A stretch of 14,068 nucleotides of DNA from an uncultured Oscillospiraceae bacterium (GCA_910588455.1 CAJUPG010000054.1:1-14068), one strand, 5' to 3'. Positions 6,373 through 13,451 are shown, numbered from the stretch's first letter. Program-made: numbers and translations. The notes: generated from the letters alone by a model not told the origin.

Positions 6373-6408
6373 ATTGATAAAACCAATGGTTTGATGGGAG
6401 GAGTGCTT

Positions 6409-7299
6409 ATGCTGGAGTTGAAGAATGTAAAGACCTTTTTGGCGGTGGCGGACCAGGGGAGCTATCAGAAGGCAGCGGATTTTTTGGGCTATACCCAGTC
6501 CACGGTCACCGTGCAGATCCACCAGCTGGAGCAGTCCCTGGGGGTCCCCCTGCTGGAGCGGGTGGGGCGGCGGATGGTGCTCACCCAGATGGGAGAACAG
6601 GTGCTGTCCCAGTCCCGGCAGCTGCTTCAGCTTGCCCAGCAGCTGGAGGCGGTGGGCCAGAAGGGCCGGGAGGCGGCGGGGACATTACGCGTAGATATGG
6701 CGGAAACCCTGCTGTGCTACCGGATGCAGCCGGTGATTCAGAAGTTCCGCCGGCTGGCCCCCCAGGTCAAGCTGGTGATCCGCAGCCGGAACTGCATGAA
6801 AATTCCCGAAAATCTCCGGGCCGGGGTGTGCGATTTGGGGGTGGGCTACGATATGGGGTGGAGCCGGGATGTGCTCCAGACCCGGCCCCTGGGGGAGTAC
6901 GAAATTATCCTCCTGGCGGCTCCGGAGTTTGCCCACCGGGATTTTACCACCCCGAACCAGCGCAAGCCGGTCTCCCTGATTACCGACGAGCCGGACAGCC
7001 TGTTCCGCCGCCGGCTGGAGGACTATCTCCGGGAGCGGAGCATTGCCCTGGAGGAGACCATTGAGCTTTGGAGCATTGAGACCATCAAGCGGTGCGTGAT
7101 GTCCAATCTGGGCTTCACCTTTCTGCCCCGGTTTGCCGCCCGGGATGAGCTGGACGCCGGGCAGCTGGTCGAACTGCCCGCGCCGATCTCCGGGATCCGC
7201 TGTCCGGTCCTGTGCGCCTGGCACAAAAACCGCTGGGTCACCCCGGCCATGGAGCTGTTCCGTCAGCTGCTGGAGGAGCGTATGTCAGCGCCGGGCTGA
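6409..7299 (+). CDS. LysR-type transcriptional regulator
   Basis: A 296-aa DNA-binding regulator. The N-terminal winged helix-turn-helix (residues 2-60) has the family pattern F-AVAD-GSYQKAADFL (10-26), with recognition helix TQSTVTVQIHQLE (29-41). It is followed by LGVPLLER, a linker helix, and a periplasmic-binding-like effector domain (about 92-290). The start at ATG 6409 has AGGAG 5 nt upstream; the in-frame ATG at 6355 lies inside the operator and promoter and is rejected. It is divergent from lysE and most likely regulates lysE-proA through the 6337-6361 repeat. Its 3' end overlaps the convergent proB gene by 15 bp. The effector is unknown; an amino acid is plausible. Confidence 0.93.
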   Translation: MLELKNVKTFLAVADQGSYQKAADFLGYTQSTVTVQIHQLEQSLGVPLLERVGRRMVLTQMGEQVLSQSRQLLQLAQQLEAVGQKGREAAGTLRVDMAETLLCYRMQPVIQKFRRLAPQVKLVIRSRNCMKIPENLRAGVCDLGVGYDMGWSRDVLQTRPLGEYEIILLAAPEFAHRDFTTPNQRKPVSLITDEPDSLFRRRLEDYLRERSIALEETIELWSIETIKRCVMSNLGFTFLPRFAARDELDAGQLVELPAPISGIRCPVLCAWHKNRWVTPAMELFRQLLEERMSAPG

Positions 7300-8052
7300 A
7301 AACCGGGTGCCCGCCTCTTTGCCCTCCAAAATGTTGTAAAGGACCTGGGGGCGCTCGCCGTTGGTGATAATCATGTCGCAGCCCTTCCCGTTGACCATTT
7401 TGGCCGCCCGGAGCTTGGTGGCCATGCCGCCGGTGGCAAGGCCGCTGCCCACCCCTCCGGCCAGGGCCTCGATCTCCGGGGTCACCTCCTCCACCACGGG
7501 AATGAGCCTGGCGGCGGGGTCCTTCCGGGGGTCGGCGGTGTAGAGCCCCTCAATGTCGCTGAGGAGCACCAGCAGGTCCGCCCGGACGGAGCAGGCCACA
7601 ATGGCCCCCAGGGTGTCGTTGTCGCCCACTTTAATCTCGGCGGTGGCCACGGTGTCGTTTTCGTTAATCACGGGCAGGGCCCCCAGCTCCAGCAGGCGCT
7701 CCATGGTGTTTTCAAAGTTCTGCCGGCGCTCCGGGTCCTCCACGTCCTGGCCCGTCAGCAGAATCTGGGCTACGGTGTGGTTGTACTGGGTGAAGAGCTT
7801 GTCATAGGTATACATCAGCTCGCACTGGCCCACGGCGGCGGCGGCCTGCTTGGTGGGCATATCGGCGGGCTTGCCCGGGAGCATCAGCTTTCCCACCCCC
7901 ATGCCGATGGCCCCGGAGGAGACGAGAATAATCTCGTGTCCGGCGTTTTTCAGATCACTCAAAACCTTTACCAGCTCCTCCACACGGCGGATGTTCAGCC
8001 GCCCGGTGGCGTGGGCCAGGGTGGAGGTTCCGACTTTAATGACTGCGCGCAT
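7285..8052 (-). CDS. proB: Glutamate 5-kinase without PUA domain
   Basis: First step of proline synthesis: ATP-dependent phosphorylation of glutamate. The 255-aa protein is a complete amino-acid-kinase domain: KVGTST (6-11), VSSGAIGMG (44-52), the glutamate-site loop INENDTVA (129-136), GDNDTLGA (143-150) and SDIEGLYTADP (165-175). It ends after the kinase fold and lacks the roughly 100-residue PUA domain of the long form such as the E. coli enzyme (367 aa). ATG 8052 follows AAGGAGG at 7 nt. It is 24 bp downstream of proC and is the last gene of the TSUP-proC-proB operon. Its stop lies within the end of lysR on the other strand. Identification is secure. Confidence 0.96.
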   Translation of the reverse strand: MRAVIKVGTSTLAHATGRLNIRRVEELVKVLSDLKNAGHEIILVSSGAIGMGVGKLMLPGKPADMPTKQAAAAVGQCELMYTYDKLFTQYNHTVAQILLTGQDVEDPERRQNFENTMERLLELGALPVINENDTVATAEIKVGDNDTLGAIVACSVRADLLVLLSDIEGLYTADPRKDPAARLIPVVEEVTPEIEALAGGVGSGLATGGMATKLRAAKMVNGKGCDMIITNGERPQVLYNILEGKEAGTRFSARR

Positions 8053-8076
8053 AGCTTTGCCTCCTTATTGTCACGG

Positions 8077-8883
8077 TTACCGTTTTCCCAATTCCAGCGT
8101 CTTTTCAAAGGCCGCCGTCACCGCCTCAAGGGCGGCGGAGCGCACTCCGGCCCGCTCCAGGGCCCGCACTCCCTGGATGGTGCTCCCGCCGGGGGAGCAC
8201 ACCCCATCCTTCAGCGCCCCGGGGTGGACACCGGTCTGCATCATCAGCCGGGCGGTGCCCATCATGGTCTGGGCGGCATAGGCCAGGGCCTTGTCCCGGG
8301 GCAGGCCGCAGGCCACCCCGCCGTCGGCCAGGCCCTCCAGGAACAGGGCGCAGAAGGCCGGTCCGCAGCCGGACAGAGCGCTGGACGCGTCAATGAGCCC
8401 TTCCCCCACGGGGTCCACCAGTCCGGCGGGAGCCAGCAGAGTCTGAAATGCCGCCAGCTCCCCCTCCGAAACCCCCAGGCCGCACACCTGGATCACCCCG
8501 CAGCCCACGGCGGCGGGGGTGTTGGGCATCAGCCGGATGACCGGGCAGTCCAGGCCGGCCAGCTCCTGAATGCGCCGGGCTTTCAGTCCGGCGGCCAGGG
8601 TGGCCAGCACGAAGCGGTCCTTCCGGGCGGCCAGGGCGGGGGCGATGCCCTGAAGCATTTCCTCCATCATTTGGGGCTTTACGCCCAAAAAGATCAAAGA
8701 GCAGGTTTGGGCAATCTCCTCATTGGAGACCGCGGTTCCGCCCAGCTCCTCCGCCAGAGCCTGGGCCTTGGAGGGGGTCCGGTTGGCGAAAAACAGCCGG
8801 GAATCCGGGCTGCCCTTGGACGCGGCCCGGGCCAGAACGCCCCCCATGGTGCCGGTGCCGATGAAACCGATGGTATGATACAT
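8077..8883 (-). CDS. proC: Pyrroline-5-carboxylate reductase
   Basis: Last step of proline synthesis: NAD(P)H-dependent reduction of pyrroline-5-carboxylate. The 268-aa protein (family about 270) begins with the Rossmann motif GFIGTGTMGG (6-15) and has the PNTPAAVGCG loop. The C-terminal dimer domain carries SALSGCGPAF and the P5CR signature KDGVCSPGGSTIQG. Start at ATG 8883 has TAGGAGG about 10 nt upstream; 47 upstream in-frame codons lie inside the TSUP gene and are not used. The TSUP stop codon abuts this ribosome binding site, with a 14-bp gap, so translational coupling is likely. proB follows 24 bp downstream. Confidence 0.97.
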   Translation of the reverse strand: MYHTIGFIGTGTMGGVLARAASKGSPDSRLFFANRTPSKAQALAEELGGTAVSNEEIAQTCSLIFLGVKPQMMEEMLQGIAPALAARKDRFVLATLAAGLKARRIQELAGLDCPVIRLMPNTPAAVGCGVIQVCGLGVSEGELAAFQTLLAPAGLVDPVGEGLIDASSALSGCGPAFCALFLEGLADGGVACGLPRDKALAYAAQTMMGTARLMMQTGVHPGALKDGVCSPGGSTIQGVRALERAGVRSAALEAVTAAFEKTLELGKR

Positions 8884-8897
8884 AGTGAAGCGACCTC

Positions 8898-9668
8898 CTA
8901 AATTAAGTCCGTAATCAATTTGACGGCCAGCAGAGCCAGCACCACGAAGAACATGGGCCGGATTATTTTGGCCCCGCCCTTCAGGGCCAGGCCGGAGCCG
9001 ATGTAGCTGCCCAAAATGTTGCACAGGGCCGCCGGAATCCCCACCGCCCAGACCACCTGTCCCGCCAGAGCGAAGGTGACCAGAGAGGCGGCGTTGGAGG
9101 CGGAGTTGACCACCTTGGTGTTGCCGGAGGCCCGCAGCAGGTCGAAGCCCGCCAGGGTGGTGAAGGCCAGCATCATAAAGGTGCCCGCGCCGGGGCCGAA
9201 AAAGCCGTCATAGCCCCCCACCACAAAGCCGATGCCCACGGAGATGGCCATCAGAGCCCTGGGGGAGTGCCGGTCGGTCTTGTCCTCCGCCCCCAGCTGG
9301 GGCTGGAAGAGGATAAAGCCCCCCAGAATGGGGACCACCGCCAGCAACAGATAGTTCAAAAACTGGGCGGCCACCCGCATGGCCAGCTGGGAGCCCAGAG
9401 CGGAGCCCGCCAGAGCGGCGATAGCGGCGGCGGCGGCGGTGGGGGCGTGGAGCTGCTTTTGTTTGAGAAAACGGCCGGTGGCCAGGAAGGTGCCGAAAGC
9501 GTTGCCGCACTTGTTGGTGCCCAGGGCCAGGGGGGCGGGCAGGCCGGCAATGAGGTAGGAGGGCAGGGAGATGAGCCCCCCGCCTCCCGCAACCGAGTCG
9601 ATGAGGCCCGCCAGAAAGACCAGAGGGCACACAATAAGCCAGATGGGGAGCAGTTCTTGCAGCGTCAT
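8898..9668 (-). CDS. TSUP (TauE/SafE) family membrane permease
   Basis: A 256-aa integral-membrane protein of the sulfite exporter TauE/SafE (DUF81, TSUP) family, whose members move sulfur-containing or organic anions. It has about eight hydrophobic segments in two homologous halves. Each half carries the family glycine motif: DSVAGGGGLISLP (24-36) and GGYDGFFGPGAGTF (151-164). TNK motifs occur at 51-53 and 183-185. Start at ATG 9668 follows AGAGGA and the promoter at 9706-9734; a longer ATG start at 9707 overlaps the -10 box and is rejected. It is the first gene of an operon with proC (14 bp) and proB. A proline-related substrate is possible from context only. Confidence 0.9.
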   Translation of the reverse strand: MTLQELLPIWLIVCPLVFLAGLIDSVAGGGGLISLPSYLIAGLPAPLALGTNKCGNAFGTFLATGRFLKQKQLHAPTAAAAAIAALAGSALGSQLAMRVAAQFLNYLLLAVVPILGGFILFQPQLGAEDKTDRHSPRALMAISVGIGFVVGGYDGFFGPGAGTFMMLAFTTLAGFDLLRASGNTKVVNSASNAASLVTFALAGQVVWAVGIPAALCNILGSYIGSGLALKGGAKIIRPMFFVVLALLAVKLITDLI

Positions 9669-9681
9669 AAAGCGAAAAATC

Positions 9682-9711
9682 CTCTCTCTTTGTTTCGGTG
9701 AGGCCATTATG
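9682..9711 (-). promoter_or_regulatory. Leader element shared with the lysE-proA operon (copy 2)
   Basis: This is the counterpart of 6298-6327. It runs from the -10 box through the ribosome binding site of the TSUP gene and contains the identical GAAACAAAGA run in the same orientation and position relative to the -10. It could be a duplicated promoter remnant or a site for a common regulator. Confidence 0.6.
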
Positions 9712-9734
9712 CCATACTTTCCGTTTGAAGTCAA
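9706..9734 (-). promoter_or_regulatory. Promoter of the TSUP-proC-proB operon
   Basis: Minus-strand TTGACT (9729-9734, 5/6) and CATAAT (9706-9711, 5/6) are separated by 17 bp. It is back to back with the DUF1846 promoter; the two -35 boxes form GTCAA-N7-TTGAC. Confidence 0.82.
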
Positions 9735-9741
9735 TTCACCG

Positions 9742-9770
9742 TTGACATCCGGCGGGACAGGCCGTAAAAT
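9742..9770 (+). promoter_or_regulatory. Promoter of the DUF1846 gene
   Basis: Plus-strand TTGACA (9742-9747) and TAAAAT (9765-9770, 5/6) are separated by 17 bp and end 24 bp before the GTG start. Confidence 0.85.
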
Positions 9771-9794
9771 AAACAGGAAAAAGGGGGAATCGCC

Positions 9795-11285
9795 GTGCAT
9801 CAGGAAGGCTTTGACAATCAAAAGTACCTGCAATTACAGTCCCGGCACATTGAGGAGCGTATCGCCCACTTCGGCGGCAAGCTCTATATGGAGTTCGGCG
9901 GCAAGCTGTTTGACGACTACCACGCCTCCCGGGTGCTGCCGGGCTTCGAGCCGGACAGCAAGATCCGGATGCTGGCGGAAATGCGGGACAAGGCGGAGAT
10001 TATTTTGGTCATCAACGCCGCCGACATTGAAAACAACAAGGTCCGGGGGGATCTGGGTATCCCCTACGACAGCGACGTGCTGCGGCTCATTGACGCGTTC
10101 CGGGGGATGGACCTGTACGTGGGCGGAGTGGTGGTCACCCGATACAAGGGCCAGTGCGCCGCCGACGCCTTCCAGACCCGGCTGGAGCGGCTGGGCATCC
10201 GGGTGTACCGCCACTACCCCATCGCCGGCTACCCCCACAACATCGCCCACATTGTCAGCGACGAGGGGTTTGGGAAAAACGACTATATCGAGACCACCCG
10301 CCCCCTAGTGGTGGTCACCGCCCCCGGCCCCGGCAGCGGCAAAATGGCCACCTGCCTCAGCCAGCTCTACCACGAGTACAAGCGGGGGGTCTGCGCCGGA
10401 TACGCCAAGTACGAGACCTTCCCCGTATGGAACCTGCCGCTGGAGCACCCGGTCAACCTGGCCTATGAGGCCGCCACCGCGGATTTGGACGACGTAAACA
10501 TGATCGACCCCTTCCACCTCCATGCCTACGGAGTGACCACGGTGAACTACAACCGGGACGTGGAGGTGTTCCCGGTGCTGGCGGCCATGTTTGAAAAAAT
10601 CACCGGGGAAAGCCCCTACAAATCCCCCACAGATATGGGGGTGAATATGGCGGGGCGGTGCATTGTGGACGACGGTGCGGTCCAGGAGGCCGCCCGGCAG
10701 GAGATTATCCGCCGGTGGTTCGACGCCCGGTGCCAGCTGCGCCAGGGCAAGGGGGACGAGAACACCGTTTACAAGCTGGAGCTGCTGATGCAGAAGGCGG
10801 GCGTCACCGCCCAGCTGCGCCCGGTGGTCCGCGCCGCCAGGGAGAAGGCCGAGGCCACGGGGGAGCCGGCCATGGCCATCGAGCTGCCCGACGGGGCCCT
10901 TGTAACGGGGAAAACCTCCGAGCTGATGGGCTGCTCCGCCGCCGCCCTGCTCAATGCCCTGAAAACCCTGTCCGGCGCGGGGGGCCACGGCGTCCATCTG
11001 ATTTCCCAGTCCGCCATTGAACCCATTCAGACGGTGAAGGTCCGCTATCTGGGCTCCAGCAACCCCCGGCTCCACAGCGACGAGGTGCTCATTGCCCTGG
11101 CGTCGTCGGCCAATTCCGACCCCCGGGCGGCCGCGGCCCTGGAATGTCTGGCCCAGCTGAAGGGCTGCCAGGCCCACTGTTCGGTGATGCTCTCGCCGCC
11201 GGATGAGAGCACCTATAAAAAGCTGGGGCTCCAGCTCACCTGCCAGCCCCAGTATCAGGTCAACGACAAACTGTATCACCGGTAG
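9795..11285 (+). CDS. DUF1846 family protein
   Basis: A 496-aa cytosolic protein that I recognise as DUF1846 (PF08903), a conserved family of unknown biochemical role common in Bacillota and some Actinobacteria. The length matches full-length members (about 495-505). A glycine-rich loop GPGSGKMATCLSQLYHEYK (178-196) resembles a Walker A P-loop but has Met where Ser/Thr is usual. Other conserved stretches are KLYMEFGGKLFDDYHASRVL (29-48) and NVYNRD-like VNYNRDVEVFP. It starts at GTG 9795, with AAGGGGG (9781-9787) 7 nt upstream. It is transcribed alone from its own promoter, divergent from the TSUP operon, and ends at a strong hairpin. The sequence does not support a functional assignment. Confidence 0.93.
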   Translation: MHQEGFDNQKYLQLQSRHIEERIAHFGGKLYMEFGGKLFDDYHASRVLPGFEPDSKIRMLAEMRDKAEIILVINAADIENNKVRGDLGIPYDSDVLRLIDAFRGMDLYVGGVVVTRYKGQCAADAFQTRLERLGIRVYRHYPIAGYPHNIAHIVSDEGFGKNDYIETTRPLVVVTAPGPGSGKMATCLSQLYHEYKRGVCAGYAKYETFPVWNLPLEHPVNLAYEAATADLDDVNMIDPFHLHAYGVTTVNYNRDVEVFPVLAAMFEKITGESPYKSPTDMGVNMAGRCIVDDGAVQEAARQEIIRRWFDARCQLRQGKGDENTVYKLELLMQKAGVTAQLRPVVRAAREKAEATGEPAMAIELPDGALVTGKTSELMGCSAAALLNALKTLSGAGGHGVHLISQSAIEPIQTVKVRYLGSSNPRLHSDEVLIALASSANSDPRAAAALECLAQLKGCQAHCSVMLSPPDESTYKKLGLQLTCQPQYQVNDKLYHR

Positions 11286-11291
11286 AAAAGG

Positions 11292-11319
11292 ACCGCATGG
11301 CGCGTTTGCGCCATGCGGT
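11292..11319. terminator. Bidirectional terminator between the DUF1846 and DUF4397 genes
   Basis: ACCGCATGGCGC (11292-11303) pairs perfectly with 11308-11319 across a GTTT loop. It lies 6 bp after the DUF1846 stop codon and 22 bp from the 3' end of the convergent DUF4397 gene. The minus-strand side runs into TCCTTTTCT, and the plus-strand side into TTGGTTCT. Confidence 0.85.
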
Positions 11320-11341
11320 TTGGTTCTGGCTTCCGACGGTG

Positions 11342-12196
11342 TTACCGGTCCTGCACCAGAAGGGTTTGAATGTCGTTGCGCTGGCTTCCGGCGGACAGGA
11401 GGAACACGGTGTAATTGCTGCGGGCGGATACGTTCACATACTGGGTGGCCGCCGTGTTGTAGGGCGGGTCCATGTCCAGCCACGCGGGGTCCAGCGTTTC
11501 GATGTCCATCCAGGCGGGCATGGCCCCCTGGTTGGTGGCGGCGAACAGGAACTGGTACTCGCCGGGCCGGATTTCCTTATAGGCGGTGGTCTCCTTAAAG
11601 CGGACGTCGGCGTAGACCACCCGGCCGTCCCCCAGCAGAACGTCCATGGGACTGCTGTTCCGAGCCAGATTGCTCACCCGGAAGGACCCCATGCCGTTTC
11701 GGGGGGTGCAGCAGCTGTCGGTGATTTGCAGCAGGTCCAGGCCGCCGGCGGTGTTAATGACGGCGATGGTGCTGATGGACCCGGCGGGGAAGGGGATGCT
11801 CTTTTGCAGGTAAACGTACCCGTTGGTGCCGCTTACCGTAACCGTCTGGTAGCCGGCGGGCACCTGGCTGTAGCCGGACAGGCCGCCGTAGCGCAGGGAG
11901 CTGGCCAGCCGCCGGCCGCTTACGGCAATGCGGAAGGGGCCATAGCCGTAGCCGGCGTGGAGAAACCGCACACGGGCCCGGCCGGAGGGCCGGTTGGGCG
12001 GCGCGGGGTAGGTAGGGTAGGTAGGGTAGGTAGGGTAATCGGGGAAATCCGGCCCCGGATAGACCGGTCCCCCTTCGCCGGGGTTGGGCAGAGGAATGAC
12101 AGGCTCGTCAGCCGGTCCATCGCCGGGATAGACCGGCCCTCCCTCACCGGGATTTGGCAGGGGAATTACGGGGGTATATTCATCATAAGCAGCCAT
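11342..12196 (-). CDS. DUF4397-domain protein with proline-rich repeat N-terminus
   Basis: A 284-aa protein. Residues 9-25 and 32-48 are two identical copies of a 17-residue unit beginning PVIPLPNPGEGG, followed by PTY repeats (55-63). From about 72 there are two DUF4397-like beta-rich units: RARVRFLHAGYGYGPFRIAV, and SFRVSNLARNSSPMDVLLGD in the second half. DUF4397 (PF14344) is usually found in secreted or surface proteins, yet no signal peptide or membrane anchor is visible here. The proline/tyrosine-rich N-terminus looks like a flexible spacer or an assembly segment. ATG 12196 lacks a clear Shine-Dalgarno; an in-frame TAG two codons upstream rules out a longer form. It lies 90 bp downstream of the kinase-like gene on the same strand. 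Function is unknown; spore or envelope structure is a guess. Confidence 0.85.
   Translation of the reverse strand: MAAYDEYTPVIPLPNPGEGGPVYPGDGPADEPVIPLPNPGEGGPVYPGPDFPDYPTYPTYPTYPAPPNRPSGRARVRFLHAGYGYGPFRIAVSGRRLASSLRYGGLSGYSQVPAGYQTVTVSGTNGYVYLQKSIPFPAGSISTIAVINTAGGLDLLQITDSCCTPRNGMGSFRVSNLARNSSPMDVLLGDGRVVYADVRFKETTAYKEIRPGEYQFLFAATNQGAMPAWMDIETLDPAWLDMDPPYNTAATQYVNVSARSNYTVFLLSAGSQRNDIQTLLVQDR
12011..12037. repeat. 9-bp tandem repeat, three copies, inside the DUF4397 gene
   Basis: There are three perfect head-to-tail copies of GGTAGGGTA (plus strand) with a partial fourth at 12007-12010. They encode the Pro-Thr-Tyr repeats of the DUF4397 protein on the minus strand. In-frame units of 9 bp could expand or contract by slippage without frameshift. 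Confidence 0.9.
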
Positions 12197-12205
12197 AGGC
12201 TAAAC

Positions 12206-12227
12206 GGGAGAATCCCTGGACTCTCCC
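12206..12227 (-). promoter_or_regulatory. Hairpin just upstream of the DUF4397 start
   Basis: A 22-nt inverted repeat (9-bp stem with one G-U, 4-base loop) ends 9 bp before ATG 12196 and occupies the place where a ribosome binding site would be expected. No T-run follows, so it is not a usual terminator; an effect on translation or mRNA stability is possible. Confidence 0.5.
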
Positions 12228-12286
12228 ACATTCCCTCCAATCAATACAGGCTGCTCTATTCTATGCCGCAGGAGAGAAAGCTGTCC

Positions 12287-13297
12287 CTACTCCAAAAAAT
12301 CCTCCATCTCATACACGCTGGCCGGAAGCACGTCGGACAGCTCCACCACCACCATGGGAATGCCGCCGCCGGTCTCCATCCGGGGGCTGCGGACCTGAAG
12401 CCGGGAATTCAGGGGGCCGGTGGGGAGGCGCACACAGGCGACCATCTGCTCCCCCCGCCGCTCGGTCAGCACAGCCCCGCCGTGGAGGTGGGCGATGTGC
12501 CGGATCATGGCAAGGCCCATGCCCGCACCATCCTCAGGCCGCGGGGGCTGGTCCACGTTCCGGTCCGGCACCAGAGACAGCATCCTCTCCTCCGCCCCCA
12601 GGCTATCTACATTGGACACCGTGAGCAGGGCGTGCCCCGCCAGGGGGCGCAGGCGCATATACAGCTGTCCTCCGTCCCGCTGCACCGCCTTGGCGCCGTT
12701 GGAGAACAGCCCGTAGAGCATCTGCTGCAGCAGCTCCGGGTCGCCGGAAATCAGCATGGAAGCACAGCTGATTTCCAGCTGGGTTTCCACCCCCGCCGCG
12801 TGCAGCAGAGGTGCGGCTTCCCCCATGGTCCGGCGGCACAGTCCCGCCAGATCCATGGTAATGGGCTGAAACTGGATGTCGTCCTCCCGGCTGGCCCGGT
12901 AAAGAAAGTCCATATGGTCCACCAGACGGAACATCTGGCAGAAATCCCGGCGGAAGGCCCCGTCCGCCGTCCGCCCGGAGAGCATCATGCGGGCCAGAAG
13001 CTCCCGCATCTGCCGGATGACCCCCTCTACCTGCCAGCCGGTGAGCACCTGCTGGATTTTGGGCCAGAACAACACCATAGATCCCTCTGCGGAGTCGATC
13101 CTGTGGTAAAAGTAGTCCAGACCCCCTCGGGAAAACTCCCCTCTGGGCTTTACAATGTCCAGATAATCAGGCACAGGCTCTTCCGGGACCAGCTCAGGCA
13201 GAAAATAACGGGCGCTGGGGCTGGCATACACCACCCGGTCGTCCGAAACGACAAAGGCGGGCTCAGTCATATTCTCCAGTAACAAATCGCTTTTCAT
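12287..13297 (-). CDS. Histidine-kinase-like protein with PAS-like and degenerate HATPase domains
   Basis: A 336-aa protein without membrane segments. Residues 1-75 look like a small PAS-type sensor (TEPAFVVSDDRVVYASPSAR). Residues 90-140 occupy the position of the dimerisation/phospho-acceptor helices. Residues 150-293 form a GHKL-type ATPase: N-box LFSNGAKA (N200) and G-box GAGMGLAMIRHIAHLHGG (257-274). A canonical H-E/D-x-x-P phospho-acceptor motif is absent; the nearest His is H128 in VDHMDFL. The D-box is also degenerate (SNVDSLGAEE instead of D-x-G-x-G). A 40-residue tail ends MEDFLE. ATG 13297 follows GGGAGG at about 11 nt, and a TTG one codon earlier is less likely. No response regulator gene is adjacent. 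It may be an orphan or non-catalytic signalling protein. Confidence 0.75.
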   Translation of the reverse strand: MKSDLLLENMTEPAFVVSDDRVVYASPSARYFLPELVPEEPVPDYLDIVKPRGEFSRGGLDYFYHRIDSAEGSMVLFWPKIQQVLTGWQVEGVIRQMRELLARMMLSGRTADGAFRRDFCQMFRLVDHMDFLYRASREDDIQFQPITMDLAGLCRRTMGEAAPLLHAAGVETQLEISCASMLISGDPELLQQMLYGLFSNGAKAVQRDGGQLYMRLRPLAGHALLTVSNVDSLGAEERMLSLVPDRNVDQPPRPEDGAGMGLAMIRHIAHLHGGAVLTERRGEQMVACVRLPTGPLNSRLQVRSPRMETGGGIPMVVVELSDVLPASVYEMEDFLE

Positions 13298-13332
13298 CAA
13301 GGCGGCAACCTCCCGGCAAAAATTCCACTGTG

Positions 13333-13341
13333 CTTATAGCA
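13333..13341 (-). promoter_or_regulatory. Possible extended -10 promoter of the kinase-like gene
   Basis: Minus-strand TGCTATAAG (TGn plus TATAAG, 5/6) lies 36 bp before ATG 13297. No acceptable -35 box is seen at the usual distance, so this is a tentative extended -10 promoter. Confidence 0.35.
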
Positions 13342-13451
13342 TACGCAAAATACACCTCGCCATTAACAGTTAAAATCCAGTATATCAAAAACTTCCAGCG
13401 GCAACAAGAGGAAAAACGTAAAAAATGTCAAATTTTGTCGAACGGGCCGAA

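Noticed and set aside
6355..6408. Upstream extension of LysR by 18 codons
   Set aside because: The upstream ATG lies inside the operator and -10 region, so it is not on the transcript; ATG 6409 has a well-placed AGGAG.
7777..8901. 374-codon open frame on the plus strand
   Set aside because: It is antisense to proC and the start of proB, with Gly/His-rich composition and no motif.
8884..9024. Upstream extension of ProC by 47 codons
   Set aside because: It overlaps the TSUP coding end and lacks Rossmann-fold sequence; MYHTIGFIGTG is the normal ProC N-terminus, with a strong ribosome binding site.
10305..11483. 392-codon open frame on the minus strand
   Set aside because: It is antisense to the DUF1846 gene and crosses the terminator hairpin; no domain is recognisable.
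12011..12037. CRISPR-like or regulatory repeat array
   Set aside because: The units are 9 bp without spacers, in frame, and encode a Pro-Thr-Tyr protein repeat.
11297..13282. 661-codon open frame on the plus strand
   Set aside because: It lies antisense to both the DUF4397 and kinase-like genes, which show recognisable domains. The translation is low-complexity (His/Gly/Arg-rich), as expected for a high-GC shadow frame, and it has no domain.
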